Shown here: positions 1 through 21,800 of the stretch, piece by piece
Numbering within the stretch: the stretch's first letter is position 1
How the letters are laid out: every line of letters begins with the position of its first letter
NCBI RefSeq assembly: GCF_021495345.1
Contig: NZ_CP099397.1
Span: forward strand, 3,286,001-3,350,000
Origin: Pseudomonas hydrolytica
Lineage (GTDB): Bacteria; Pseudomonadota; Gammaproteobacteria; Pseudomonadales; Pseudomonadaceae
Reading direction: 5' to 3'
DNA length: 64,000 nucleotides
Made by a program: the position numbers and the translations under genes
Notes under the pieces: model-generated
Seen by the model: only the letters and a program-made list of their open reading frames with translations
What the model was told of the DNA's origin: nothing
Database searches by the model: none

Positions 1-1697
1 AGTCCGGGGCGTGGCGCCTGGTAATCGCGCTGAACGCGCTGCGGTTCCGGCAGCGCCTTGCGCTCCAGCTTGCCATTGGGCGACAGCGGCAGACGTTCGA
101 GCGGGACGAAGTAGCTCGGCAGCATGAACTCGGGCAGGCGCTGTTTCAGCCGCGCCCGCAGCTCGACCTCGTCGTAATCGCTGCCGACCACATAGGCAAC
201 CAGTTGCTGGTCGCGCACCAGCACCACCGCCTCACGCAGCGCAGGATGTTCCAGCAGTGCTGCCTCGATCTCGCCCAGTTCGATACGCAGGCCGCGCAAC
301 TTCACCTGATGGTCGATGCGGCCCAGGTATTCCAGCACGCCCTCTTCGGTCCAGCGCGCCAGGTCGCCGCTGCGGTACAGACGCTGACCATCGCCGAAGG
401 GGCTGGCGACGAAGCGTTCGGCGGTCAGCCCCGGACGACGGTGATAACCGCGGGCCAGGCCGACGCCACCGATATACAGCTCGCCAGCCACGCCAATCGG
501 TTGCGGGTTGAGGCGTTCGTCGAGGATATGGATCTGCAGGTTGGCGATTGGTCGGCCAATCGGCACGCTGCGCCGCTCCTGGCCGCTGCAGCGCCAGTGG
601 GTGACGTCGATGGCCGCTTCGGTCGGGCCATAAAGGTTGTACAGTTCGGCCTGCGGCAAGAGTTGCCGCGTGCTGCTGGCCAGTTCCGCCGGCAGCGCTT
701 CACCGCTGCAGACGATGCGGCGCAGGCTTTCGCAGCCGTGCAAGTCACCATGACCGATGAAGGCCGCCAGCATCGAGGGCACGAAGTGCAAAGTGCTGAT
801 GCTCTCGCGCCCGATAAGCTCGACCAGTTTGGCGGGATCGCGGTGATCGCCCGGCTGCGCCATCACTAGGCGCGCACCCGTGATCAGCGGCCAGAAGAAT
901 TCCCACACCGACACATCGAAACTGAACGGGGTTTTCTGCAGCACCCGATCGTCAGCCGTCAGGTTGTAGGCCTGCTGCATCCAGGCCAGGCGGTTGTACA
1001 GCGCCGCATGGCTGTTGCCGGCCCCTTTGGGCTTGCCGGTGGAACCGGAGGTGTAGATCAGGTAGGCCAGCTGCTCGGGGTGAATCGCTACGTCGGGCGA
1101 GGTATGCGGCTCGCCGCTCACATCCAGATGATCGAGATTGAGCACCTGCACGCCGCCCACCTGCGGCAGGCTGTCGATCACCGCGTCGTGGCTCAGCAGC
1201 AGGCTGACACCGGCATCCTCGAGCATGTAGCGCAGGCGTTCGGCCGGGTATTCCGGGTCCATCGGCACGTAGGCGCCGCCGGCCTTGAGGATGGCGTACA
1301 GCGCTACCACCATCTCCACCGAACGCAGCGCCGCCACGCCCACCAGGCTGTCGCGAGTCACGCCAAACTTTTGCAGATGGTGGGCCAACTGGTTGGCACG
1401 CAGGTCCAGCTCGGCATAACTCAGCCGCTGCTCGCCGCACACCAGGGCGATGGTCTCGGGCTGCGCCTGCACACGGCGTTCGAACTGACGGTGCACCGCC
1501 TCGACCACGCCGTAATCGACGCGGGTGGCGTTGAAGCTGGTCAGGGCCAGACGATCCTGATCATCGTCCAGGCGATGCTCGCCAATGGCCAGTTGCGGCT
1601 GTTCCAGCAGTTGCTCCAGCAGGCGGATAAAGCGCTGGTGAAGGCGCTCCACCGTCGCTGCCTCGAACAGGTCCAGGGCGTAGTTCCAGTTGCCGCT
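1..1697. repeat. Long direct repeat, copy A (Ser adenylation domain, module 3)
   Basis: Positions from about 20 to 1697 match positions 7561 to 9238 with a constant offset of 7541 and only scattered differences. The repeat covers the adenylation domain and the end of the preceding condensation domain. Both copies encode the same Ser pocket. Confidence 0.88.
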
Positions 1698-4600
1698 GAA
1701 CTGACCGTAGCGATCTTCCTGGGTGTTGAGCGCCAGGTCGAACTGGCTGCCGCCATCGGCCAGGGTCAGCACCTCGGCGTGCAGATCCTGCAACTGCCCC
1801 AGCGCCTCGTGGCGCACCTGCTGATGGTCATAGGCCACCTGGAACAGCGGGTTGTGGCTGAGGCTGCGCTCGGGCTGCAACGCCTCGACCAGTTGCTCGA
1901 AGGGCAGCTCCTGGTGCGCCTGAGCCTCCAGGCTGGTGCGCCTGATCTGCTCGACCAGCGCCGTGAAGCTCTGCTGCGGAGCAACCTCGCTGCGCAGCAC
2001 CTGGCTGTTGACGAACAGGCCGATCAGCCCTTCGACCTCGGCGCGCGTACGCCCGGCGATGGGCACGCCGACGCGCAAATCGCGCTGCCCGCTCAGGCGA
2101 TGCAGCAACACCTTGTAGGCGCCCAGCAACACCATGAAGGGCGTCGCGTTCTGCGCCTGGGCCAAGTCGCGCAGGCGCTCGCCCAGGGCTGCGCCGAGAC
2201 GGAAATGCACCCGTCCACCGCGAAAGCTTTGCCGCGCCGGTCGCGGATGGTCGCAAGGCAGCTCCAGCAGCGGCTGCTCGTCGCCCAGCTGCTCGCGCCA
2301 GTAGGCCAGTTGCCGTGCGCCTTCACCGCCTGCCAGCCACTCACGCTGCCAGGCCGCGTAATCGGCGTACTGCACGGTCAGCGCCGGCAGTACAGCCGCC
2401 ACGCCAGCGCGGGCGGCGTTGTACAGGGCGGCGAATTCGGCGAGCAGAATTTGCACGGACCAGCCATCGGACAGCAGGTGATGCAAACACAACAGCAGGC
2501 GCTGCTCACCCGGCTCCAGGGTCACCAGGGCGACACGCCAGGGCGGCGACTGCTGCAGCTCGAAAGGCTTTTCCATAAATGCCCGCGCCAGGGCCTGGAA
2601 GGCGTGCTCGCCCCTGGCCTGGAGCATCTCCAGATTCACCAACGCCTGCGGCTGTATGCATTGCAGCGGCTGGCCGTCGGCGTCCTGAGTGAAGGTGGTA
2701 CGCAGAATCCAGTGACGCTCGGCCAGGGCTTCGAAGGCCTGCTGCAGCGCCTGCCGGTCCACCTCACCACGCAGACGCAGCACGCCCGGCAGGTGGTAGG
2801 CACTGCTGCTCGGCTCCAGTTGCTGGAGGAACCACAGGCGCTGCTGAGCGAAAGACTGTGGCACCTGCGCCCGCTCGCCCCTGGCCTGCAGAGGCAGGTC
2901 GACGGCCTGAGCAGCCTGTTCCAGCTGCCTGGCCAGATCGCTGAGCAGCGGCGCCTCGAACACGGCGCGTAGCGGCAGATCCAGCCCGTGCGCATGGCGC
3001 AGGCGGGAGATCAGTTGCGTCGCCAGCAGCGAGTGGCCGCCCAGCTCGAAGAAGTGATCGTCACGGCCGATGCGCGGCTGCGCCAGCAGCTCGCTCCACA
3101 GCTCGGCCAGCAGCCGTTCCTGCTCGGTGCGCGGCGCCTGGTACTCGCCCGCTTCCACCTGTGGCTCCGGCAGACTCTGCCGATCCAGCTTGCCGTTGGG
3201 CAGCAGCGGCAGTCGCTCCAGCGCCAGGATATGGCTCGGCACCATATGCGCAGGCAGGCGCTGCTTGAGCTGCGCTTTCAACTCACTCTCGCTCAGACCC
3301 TGGCCGCTGACGTAACCCACCAGACGCTTGCCTGCGGCGCTGTCCTTGACCACCACCAGCGCTTCGCCCACGCCGGCGCAGGCTTTCAGCGCCGCCTCGA
3401 CTTCGCCGATCTCGATACGGAAGCCGCGCAGCTTGATCTGCTGATCCAGCCGGCCCAGGTATTCCAACTGGCCATCAGCGCCGAGCCGTACACGGTCGCC
3501 GGTGCGGTACAGGCGCTCACCGGGGCGGTACGGATTGGGCACGAAGCGCTCGGCGGTGGCGCCCGGTCGATCCAGATAACCACGCGCCAACAATCCGCCC
3601 AGATACAGCTCGCCAGCCACGCCGACCGGCAACAGGTTGAGGTCGGCATCCAGCACGTAACCCTGGCGCGCGCCGACGCGATCACCAATCGGTGCGTAGG
3701 CCGTGGTGAAGTCGGCCGTGGCCGCCGGCACTCGCCACAGGGTCGGGGTGACCACGGTTTCGGTCGGCCCGTAGCCGTTGATGATCCATTGCGGCTGCAG
3801 GCTGCGAATCACCTGCTGCAACAGCTCGCGGCTGAAGGCTTCACCGGCGAAGCAGTAGGTTTTCACCCCGGGCGCTTTGCCGCATTGCTCGGCCCATTCG
3901 GCCAACTGGCGCAGGTAGCTCGGCGGCAAGGCCACCACGCTGATGCCTTCTGCGATCAGGCAATCGTAGGTCTGCTGCACGCTCCACAGCTGCTGGTCGC
4001 GGATCACCACCCGCGCGCCATGGCTCAGTGGCGTCAGCCAGCGCTCGTGGGCGCCGTCGAAACTGACCGAAAGGAAGTGCAGCTCGCGATCCTCGGCGGT
4101 CAGTTCGTAACGCTCGCCAATGGCCTGGCAATGCAGGGCAATGGCACCATGAGCCACCGCAACGCCCTTGGGCTTGCCGGTGGAGCCGGAGGTGTAGATC
4201 AGATAGGCCAGTTGCTCGGGGTGGATATCCACCTCGGGCGCCTCAAGCGGCTGATCATTCAGTGGCAGATGATCGAGGTCGAGCACCTCGATACCTGCCA
4301 CTTCGGGCAGGCGCGGCAAGGCCGCCTGGTGGCTCAGCAGCAGTTTTACTCCGGCGTCTTCGAGCATGTAGCGCAGGCGCTCTTCGGGGTAATCCGGGTC
4401 CAGCGGCACATAGGCACCGCCGGCCTTGAGCACCGCCAGCAGGGCAACGAACAGCTCGATGCCACGTTCCAGCGCTACACCGACGCGCACCTCGGCGCCG
4501 ACGCCACGGGCGATCAACTGATGGGCCAGACGATTGGCGCGGGCTTCCAGCTCGGCGAAGCTCAGGCGCTGCTGGCCATGCACCAGGGCAATGGCCGTCG

Positions 4601-7600
4601 GGCGCAGGCGCGCCTGCTCGGCGATACTCTGTGGCAATAGCTGAGGGGTATCGGGAGCTGGAGAAGCATCATTCCAGTCCTCGACCTCGGCCACCTCGCT
4701 TTCATCCAGCAAGGGCAGTTCGCCGATGCAGCACTGCGCATCGGCGCACAGGGCTTGCAGCAGTCGCTCGAACTGGCGACTCATGCCGGCGATCTGCCGG
4801 TCGCTGAAATGCGCGCGCTGATAGTGCCAGTGCACCTGCAGCTCGTTGCCAGCCATCACCGCCAGGCTCAGCGGGTAATGGGTCTGCTCGTGCGCCTGCA
4901 GATTGGTAAAGCGCAGGCCATCGCCCTGCCCCTGCAGCACCTGATCCACCGGGTAGTTCTCGAACACCAGCAGGGTATCGAACAGCTCGCGCCCGGCGTG
5001 GCCGGCCAGTTGTTGCAGGCGGAACAGCGGCACCTGCTCGTGCTCGCGCAACGTCAGGTTGTGCGCCTGCAACGCATCGAGCCAGTCGCCGACAGGCCCC
5101 TGAGGCTGCGGCGCCTGCACCACCGGCAGGGTATTGATGAACAGGCCAAGCATGTGTTCGATGCCCGCCACACTCGCCGGCCGCCCCGCTACGGTGGCAC
5201 CGAAGGCCACCTGGCGGCGCCCGCAATAACGCTGCAGAAGCAGCGTCCAGGTCGCCTGGATCAGGGTATTGAGGGTGATGCGTCGAGCCCTGGCAAAGGC
5301 TTCGAGTTCAGCACGCGGCAGGTTCAGGATATGCACGCCGCTGCCGCTTGCAGAGAACTCGCTGCGCAGACTGCCAGTCAGTAACGTCGGCTCATCGAAG
5401 CCCTGCAGCTGCTCACGCCAGAACGCCTCGCTGACAGCGAGATCCTGGCGTTGCAGCCAGGCCAGGTAATCCGGGTAATGCCCGACCTCGTGCGCGCCGC
5501 CCTCGCCGCGTGTGTCCTGCAGTACCTGCGCCAGCAGCGCGGCACTGCTCCAGCCGTCGAGCAGGATATGGTGCAGGGTCCAGATCAGTTGATGACGCCC
5601 TTCCCCCAGGCGTACCAGCGCCAGGCGCATCAGCGGCGGCCGCGTCAGGTCGAATGGCGTCTCGCGCTCATCGCGCAGCAGTGCCTGAAGATCGAGGTCG
5701 CTTCCCTCCAGTTCGCGAATCATCAGATGCGTCTCGCGCTGCACCAGCTGCACCGCCTGTTGATCGGCGCCCAGGCGCAGGAAGGCTGCGCGCAGCAACG
5801 GATGGCGCTGCAGCGCAGCCGCCCAGGCCGCCTTGAAACGCGCCACCGGCAAGCCCTCGACCTCCAGGCTGAGCTGATTGACGTAGGCACCATCGGCCAC
5901 CTGCAGTTCGCTGTGGAACAACAGGCCCTGCTGCATCGGTGTCAGCGGATAGATGTCTTCGATCTGCCGGGCCGGTAGCGGCAGGCTGTCGAGATCGGCC
6001 TGGCTGAGCGGCACGAAGGGGAAATCGCTGGGGGTGACAGCAGCCTGCGTGCGGCAGTGCTGCACCAGCTCGACGAGCGCGCAGTGGTACGCCTCGAGCA
6101 GCGCGATGATGCGCTCGCGCTCGAAGCGCTCATGGCTGAAGGTGCAGGTGAACTGCAGGCAGCCGCCCGTGACGCGACCGTCCAGAGCAAGGGCACAGGC
6201 CAGCGGTGCGCTGGCGTCGCGTTGCGCGCCGGACGCTTCCTCGGCCAGATCGAACAACTGCCCGCTGGTCTGCAGGCGGCCCAGGTAGTTGAACAGCAGC
6301 GCGTCGTCCAGCGCCGGCAGGTCCTCGCCCTGCAGGTATTTCAGCAGGCCGTAACCGATGCCGCCGCGCGGCACCCGGCGCAGGTTCTCCTTGGTGCCCT
6401 TGAGGGTCGCATCCCAGTCGTCACCGGCCTGCAGCAACAGCGGGTAGAGGCTGGTGAACCAGCCCAGGGTCTGGCTCAGGTCGAGCTCCTCGAACAGCGC
6501 TTCGCGGCCATGGCCTTCGAGGGCGATCAGGGTTTGCGCCTGCCCGTTCCAGTCACGCAGGGCATGGGCCAGTGCACTGAGCAGCAGGTCGTTGATCTGC
6601 GTGCGGTACGCCGCCGGAGCCTGTGTCAGCAGCGCCTCGGTGGTGGTGGGGTCGAGCTGCACCTCCAACCGTTCAGCGCAGGCCGTCAGGTTGCGCCCTT
6701 GCGGGTGGTCGCAGGGCAGCCCGCGATCAGCCGGCAGCGCCTGCCAGTAAGCACGTTCGGCGGCCACTTCGGGGCTGGACGCATAGGCCGCCAGGCGCTC
6801 GCTCCAGCTCTGCCAGGCACTACTCTTGCGCCCCAGATCGGCAGCGGCGCCCACGCCCAGCTGCGCATAGGCACGCTGCAGGTCATCGAGCAGGATGCGC
6901 CAGGAAACGCCATCGATCACCAGGTGGTGGACCACCAGCAACAGGCGCTCGCCGCCTTCGTGCAACTGCACCAGCACGGCGCGTAGCAGCGGGCCATGGC
7001 TCAGATCGAGGCTGGCCTGCACCTCGTCGCACAGCGCGCTCAGCTCGGCCAGGCTGCAGCGCTCGACGCGCAGTTCGAGCGTTTCGGCCTCGGCCGCATA
7101 GCGCTGGCGCCAGCTGTCGCCTTGCTGCTGAAAACGCAGGCGCAAGGCGTCGTGTTGCTCCAGCACGGCCTGCAGGGCAGCGTGGAGGCGCTGCGGCTGC
7201 AGCGGCTCGCGTGCACTGAGCAGCACCGACTGGTTCCAGTGCTGACGATTGTTCATCGGCTGGGCGAAGAACCAGTGTTGGATCGGCGTCAGCGGGATGT
7301 CGCGCTGACTGTCGATGATGCAGCCCGACGTCTCGGCGCTGCGGGTTGCGACCTGGGCCAGCTCGGCAATGCTCTGACGCTCGAACAGCTGCCGTGGCGT
7401 CAGCTCGATGCCCTGACGGCGGGCACGGGCAATGATCTGCAGGCTGAGAATGGAATCGCCACCCAGCTCGAAGAAGTTGTCGTCGCGCCCTACTCGTTCT
7501 ACACCCAGCAGCTCCTGCCAGATGCTTGCGAGCTGGCTTTCCAGGCTGGAGCGCGGCGCCTGGTAGTCACGCTGAACGCGCTGCGGCTCCGGCAACGCCT

Positions 7601-10546
7601 TGCGCTCCAGTTTGCCATTGGGCGACAGCGGCAGGCACTCGAGCTGCATTACATGGCTCGGCAGCATGAACTCGGGCAGGCGCTGTTTCAGACGCGCCCG
7701 TAGCTCGACTTCGTCGTAATCGCCACCGACCACATAGGCCACCAGCTGTTGATCGCGCACCAGCACCACCGCCTCACGCAGCGCCGGATGTTCCAGCAGC
7801 GCCGCTTCGATCTCGCCCAGTTCGATACGCAGGCCGCGCAGCTTCACCTGATGGTCGATACGGCCGAGGTATTCCAGCACGCCCTCTTCGGTCCAGCGCG
7901 CCAGATCACCACTGCGATATAGGCGCTGGCAATCGCCGAAGGGGCTGGCGACGAAACGCTCGGCGGTCAGTCCCGGACGACGGTGGTAACCCCGTGCCAG
8001 GCCGATGCCGCCGATATACAGCTCCCCCGCCACGCCGATTGGCTGCGGGTTGAGGCGTTCGTCGAGGATATGGATCTGCAGGTTGGCGATTGGTCGACCA
8101 ATCGGCACGCTGCGCCGTTCCTGGCCGCTGCAGCGCCAGTGGGTCACGTCGATGGCCGCCTCGGTCGGGCCATACAGGTTGTACAGCTCGGCCTGCGGCA
8201 GCAGTTGCCGCGTGCTGCTGGCCAGCTCTGCCGGCAGCGCTTCGCCGCTGCAGACGATACGTCGCAGGCTCTCGCAGCCGTGCAAGTCACCATGGCCGAC
8301 AAAGGCCGCCAGCATCGAAGGCACGAAGTGCAAGGTGCTGATGCTCTCGCGCGCGATCAGCTCGACCAGCTTGGCCGGGTCGCGGTGATCGCCCGGCTGC
8401 GCCACCACCAGACGCGCGCCCGTGATCAGCGGCCAGAAGAATTCCCACACCGACACGTCGAAACTGAACGGGGTCTTCTGCAGCACCCGATCATCCGCCG
8501 TGAGCTGGTAAGCCTCCTGCATCCAGGCCAGGCGGTTGTACAGCGCCGCATGGCTGTTGCCGGCCCCTTTGGGCTTGCCGGTGGAGCCGGAGGTGTAGAT
8601 CAGGTAGGCCAGTTGCTCGGGGTGAATCGCTACCTCGGGCGCGGTCTGCGGCTCTTGAGAAAGATCCAGATGATTGAGGTTGAGCACCTGCACGCTGCTC
8701 ACCTGCGGCAGGCTGTCGATCACCGCATCGTGGCTCAGCAGCAGGCTGACGCCAGAGTCTTCGAGCATGTAGCGCAGACGCTCGGCCGGATATTCCGGGT
8801 CCATCGGCACGTAGGCGCTGCCCGCCTTGAGGATGGCGTACAGCGCCACCACCATCTCCACCGAACGCAGCGCCGCCACGCCCACCAGGCTGTCGCGAGT
8901 TACGCCAAGCTTTTGCAAATGGTGGGCCAGTTGGTTGGCGCGCAGGTCCAGCTCGGCGTAGCTCAGACGCTGGTCGCCGAACACCAGGGCGATGGCCTGC
9001 GGCTGCACCTGTACGCGACGTTCGAACTGACGATGCACCGGCTCCACCGCACCGTAATCCACGCGAGTGGCGTTGAAGCTGGTCAGGGCCAGGCGATCCT
9101 GATCATCGTCCAGGCGGTGCTCGCCGATGGCCAGTTGCGGCTGTTCCAGCAATTGCTCCAGCAGGCGAATGAAACGCTGATGCAGACGCTCCACCGTGGC
9201 TGTTTCGAACAGATCCAGGGCGTAGTTCCAGTTGCCGGCCAGCTCCTCACCCGGGCCTTCCCAGGTGTGCAGGGCCAGGTCGAACTGCGCGCTGCCGCTG
9301 TCCAGGCCGATCAGCTCGGCACGCAGGCCGGACGTCAGTTGCAGGCTGTCCTGCGGGCGCTGCTGGTGGTTGTACAGCACCTGGAACAGCGGGTTGTGGC
9401 TGAGACTGCGCTCGGGCTGCAACGCCTCGACCAGTTGCTCGAAGGGCAGCGCCTGATTCGCCTGGGCACCCTGCGCCGTGCGCAGCACCTGCGCCAGCAG
9501 TTGCTCGAAACTCTGCTCACCGCTCAGCTCGCTGCGCAGCACCTGGGTATTGACGAAGAAGCCGATCAGCCCCTGGCTTTCGCTCTGCATACGCCCGGCA
9601 ATGGGCACGCCGACACGCAGGTCGCGCTGGCCGCTCAGGCGGTGCAGCAACACCTTGTAGGCCGCCAACAGCACGGTGAACGGCGTGCAGCCCTGTTGCC
9701 GCGCCAGCTCGCGCACGCGGGCGGCAAGCGCGGGCTCCACGCGAAAGGCCAGACGCGCGCCACGAAAGCTCTGCTGCGCCGGGCGCGAATGATCGCAAGG
9801 CAGCTCCAGCAACGGCTGCTCGTCGCCCAGTTGCTCACGCCAGTAGGCCAGCTGCCGCTCGCCTTCGCCGGCATCCAGGCAGGCGCGCTGCCACAGGGCG
9901 TGGTCGGCGTAGCTCAGCGGCAGCTCGGCGAGTGCGGCAGGCTCGCCCTGCACGCGCACGCGATAGAACTGCGCCAGCTCGGTCAACAACAGCTGGATCG
10001 ACCAGCCGTCGGCGATGATGTGGTGCAGACAGACCAGCAGCACATGCCGCTGCTCGTCCTGGCGCAGCAGGCCGATGCGCCACAGCGGCGCCTGTTCGAG
10101 GTCGAACGGGCGCTGGGCGAACTCACGCGTCAGGGCGGCAAAGTCATCGCCCTGCAGCGGTTCCAGGGTCAGTGCCGGCGCCGCGTCGACGCACTGGCGC
10201 GGGTTGCCGTCGGCATCGGCGAAGAAGCGCGTGCGCAGGCTCGCATGACGTTGCGCCAGATCGCTGAAGGCGCCCAGCAAGGCAGCCTCGTCCAATGGCC
10301 CCTGCAACTGCAGGGCGCCCGGCAGGTGATAGGCGCTGTTGCCCGGCTGCAGCTGTTCGAGGAACCACAGGCGCTGCTGCGCGTAGGACAGCACACTGCC
10401 CTCGGCATCGGCCGCTCCCGGCGGAATCGGCAGTGCCGAGGCGTCGAGCCCCTGCTCGCGCAGCTTGTCGAGGAAGGCGCGGCGCTGCTGCGGCCCCAGG
10501 CCGAGAAAGCGACGCGACAGCAGCAGGGCTTTGTCATGCAACAGAT

Positions 10547-10550
<4 letters not shown>
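1..10550 (-). CDS. Siderophore NRPS 2, C-A-T-E-C-A-T-C-A (3' part beyond window)
   Basis: A single minus-strand frame stays open for 3516 codons and leaves the left edge, so the gene is partial. It starts at a GTG (10550-10548) that overlaps the TGA of the upstream NRPS as GTGA, indicating translational coupling. Domains by approximate residue: condensation (HHIIADGW ~175), adenylation (TSGSTGKPKG ~650), carrier (FFELGGDS ~1025), epimerisation (HHLVIDGVSW ~1208), D-to-L type condensation (HHILLDGW ~1660), adenylation (~2120), carrier (FFELGGHS ~2502), condensation (HHLLSDGW ~2690), adenylation (~3167) ending at NGKLERKALPEP near position 85. Aligned by eye to GrsA, modules 1 and 3 give the pocket DVWHVSLID, the usual Ser code. 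Module 2 gives DGEACAGVT; its Glu at position 239 matches ornithine/lysine-type pockets and fits hydroxy-Orn supplied by pvdA. The long plus-strand open frames here are antisense shadows. Confidence 0.93.
7542..9238. repeat. Long direct repeat, copy B (Ser adenylation domain, module 1)
   Basis: Counterpart of 1-1697. Similarity falls abruptly near 9240, inside the condensation domain, and the carrier domains beyond the other end differ (an epimerisation domain follows here). This is recent duplication or gene conversion within one gene. Confidence 0.88.
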
Positions 10551-20212
<9,662 letters not shown>

Positions 20213-20299
20213 CTCGTCACCCGTGAAAACTCGTGCCTGCACAGCGGCCCGGCAGTGGCTGCCGACCGCTCGCAAAAGAAGGAAAACTGCGTCTGTCGA

Positions 20300-21616
20300 T
20301 CAGCTGAGCGAAGCCGCGGCCAGACGCAGCGAATCGCGCACCTGTACACCAGCGGGTTCGACGAACATCGAAGCGACCAACTCTTCGGAGCGCATGGCCA
20401 GCACCGACAGCAGGGTATCGCTGAGGCCGTGACTGCCCTCGCAGCCACCTTGCAGGAAGATCTGCGCCTGGCAGTCCGCCCGCAGCGGCAGGCGATATTG
20501 GCGGTCGACCGCATCGCCCTCGATGTAGTCGGCGAAGCCCGCCAGCAGGGTGCGGTGATAGTCGCGGCGGTAGCCGGTGGCGAGGATCACCGCATCGAAA
20601 CGCTCGCGATGCTGATCGCCACCCAGGGTGTTGCGCAGGCTCAGTTCCACACCACTGTCATCGGCGGCCACAGCCATGACTTCGCGATGGGTGAGCAAGC
20701 GGTGAGGATGCTGGCCGCGCACCTTCTGCTGGTAGAACAGGTGGTAGATCTTCTCGATCAGCTCCAGGTCGACCACCGAATAGTTGGTATTGCGGTACTC
20801 GCTGAGCATCTGTGCGCGCTGCGCGGGATCCTGGGCGAAGATGCGGTCGGTGAAGTCGGCATTGAAGATCTCGTTGACGAACGGGCTGTCGTCCGACGGC
20901 TTGAGGCTGCCGCCACGCACCAGCAGGCTGGCCTCGACCTGCGGGAAGCGGCATGCCAGGTCATGGAAGATTTCTGCGGCGCTCTGCCCGCCACCTATCA
21001 CGGCGACACGGCGCGGACGACTGCCATCGCCCAGCATGGCATCGAGCGCGCCCAGATAACGCGAGGAATGCACGATGCGCGGGTCAGTCATGCCGGTGAA
21101 GGCCGCCGGAATCTGCGCCACACCGCCGATGCCCAGCACCAGGTTGCGCGCGCGGCGCCGCGTGCTCTGCCCGTCCGCACCGCGCGAAACCACCTCGATG
21201 CCGGCACAGGTGCCGGCGCTGTAGAACGGCTCGATGCTGGTCACCTCCTCGCCGTAATGCACCTGCCCGGCGAACGCATCGGCAGCCCAGCCGAGGTAGT
21301 CGTTGAACTCTTCACGACTGGGGTAGAAGGTCTTCAGGTTGATGAAATCCTCCAGGCGCCCGCATGCCTTGAGGTAGCTGATGAAGGTGAAGCGGCTGGC
21401 GGGGTTGCGCAGCGTGGCGAGATCCTTGAGGAAGGAGATCTGCATGCTCGAGCCGTCGATCAGCATGCCTTCATGCCAGCTGAAGGCAGGCTTGCGCTCG
21501 ATAAAACAGACGTTGGGCTCTCGCCCGCTGCGCTGGGCGAACTCTTCGGTGGCGATGGCCAGAGCCAGGTTCGAGGGCCCGAAGCCAACCCCGATATAGT
21601 CGTAAACGAGCCCCAT
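20300..21616 (-). CDS. pvdA: L-ornithine N5-monooxygenase (PvdA/SidA family)
   Basis: A 438-aa FAD/NADPH-dependent N-hydroxylating monooxygenase, which converts L-Orn to N5-hydroxy-Orn for a hydroxamate siderophore. The start is the ATG at 21616, with GGGAGG six bases upstream; an in-frame ATG at 21691 has no comparable site. Family marks include the N-terminal FAD motif (YIGVGFGPSNLALA), the active-site segment ISFLKDLATLRNP, the NADPH motif VAVIGGGQSAAEIF, and ILATGYRRDY near the C-terminus. The gene lies between the exporter and the first NRPS on the same strand, so its product probably feeds the Orn-type module of NRPS 2. A Fur-like motif lies about 60-75 bp upstream. Confidence 0.95.
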   Translation of the reverse strand: MGLVYDYIGVGFGPSNLALAIATEEFAQRSGREPNVCFIERKPAFSWHEGMLIDGSSMQISFLKDLATLRNPASRFTFISYLKACGRLEDFINLKTFYPSREEFNDYLGWAADAFAGQVHYGEEVTSIEPFYSAGTCAGIEVVSRGADGQSTRRRARNLVLGIGGVAQIPAAFTGMTDPRIVHSSRYLGALDAMLGDGSRPRRVAVIGGGQSAAEIFHDLACRFPQVEASLLVRGGSLKPSDDSPFVNEIFNADFTDRIFAQDPAQRAQMLSEYRNTNYSVVDLELIEKIYHLFYQQKVRGQHPHRLLTHREVMAVAADDSGVELSLRNTLGGDQHRERFDAVILATGYRRDYHRTLLAGFADYIEGDAVDRQYRLPLRADCQAQIFLQGGCEGSHGLSDTLLSVLAMRSEELVASMFVEPAGVQVRDSLRLAAASLS

Positions 21617-21672
21617 AAATCCTCCCGATATCTGCGTGCTGAATGGGCGGTTCGCCAGCCGGAATGAACTGG

Positions 21673-21691
21673 AAAACATTCTCATTAACAC
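21673..21691. promoter_or_regulatory. Fur-box-like motif upstream of pvdA
   Basis: The top strand reads AACATTCTCATTAACA, which resembles the GAGAAT/ATTCTC core of Pseudomonas Fur boxes. It lies between the end of the exporter gene and the pvdA start. A similar core (TTCTCATTA) is found upstream of the sigma factor gene. This is a motif match by eye only. Confidence 0.45.
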
Positions 21692-21800
21692 TGACGAACG
21701 AGGGGAAGGAATGTTTAGGGCGATTGCCGGCGGAATGTGAAATCACTTCGGCAAAACGACTGCGCCCGCATGATGCGGGCGCAGCGAGGGCAATCGGCAT

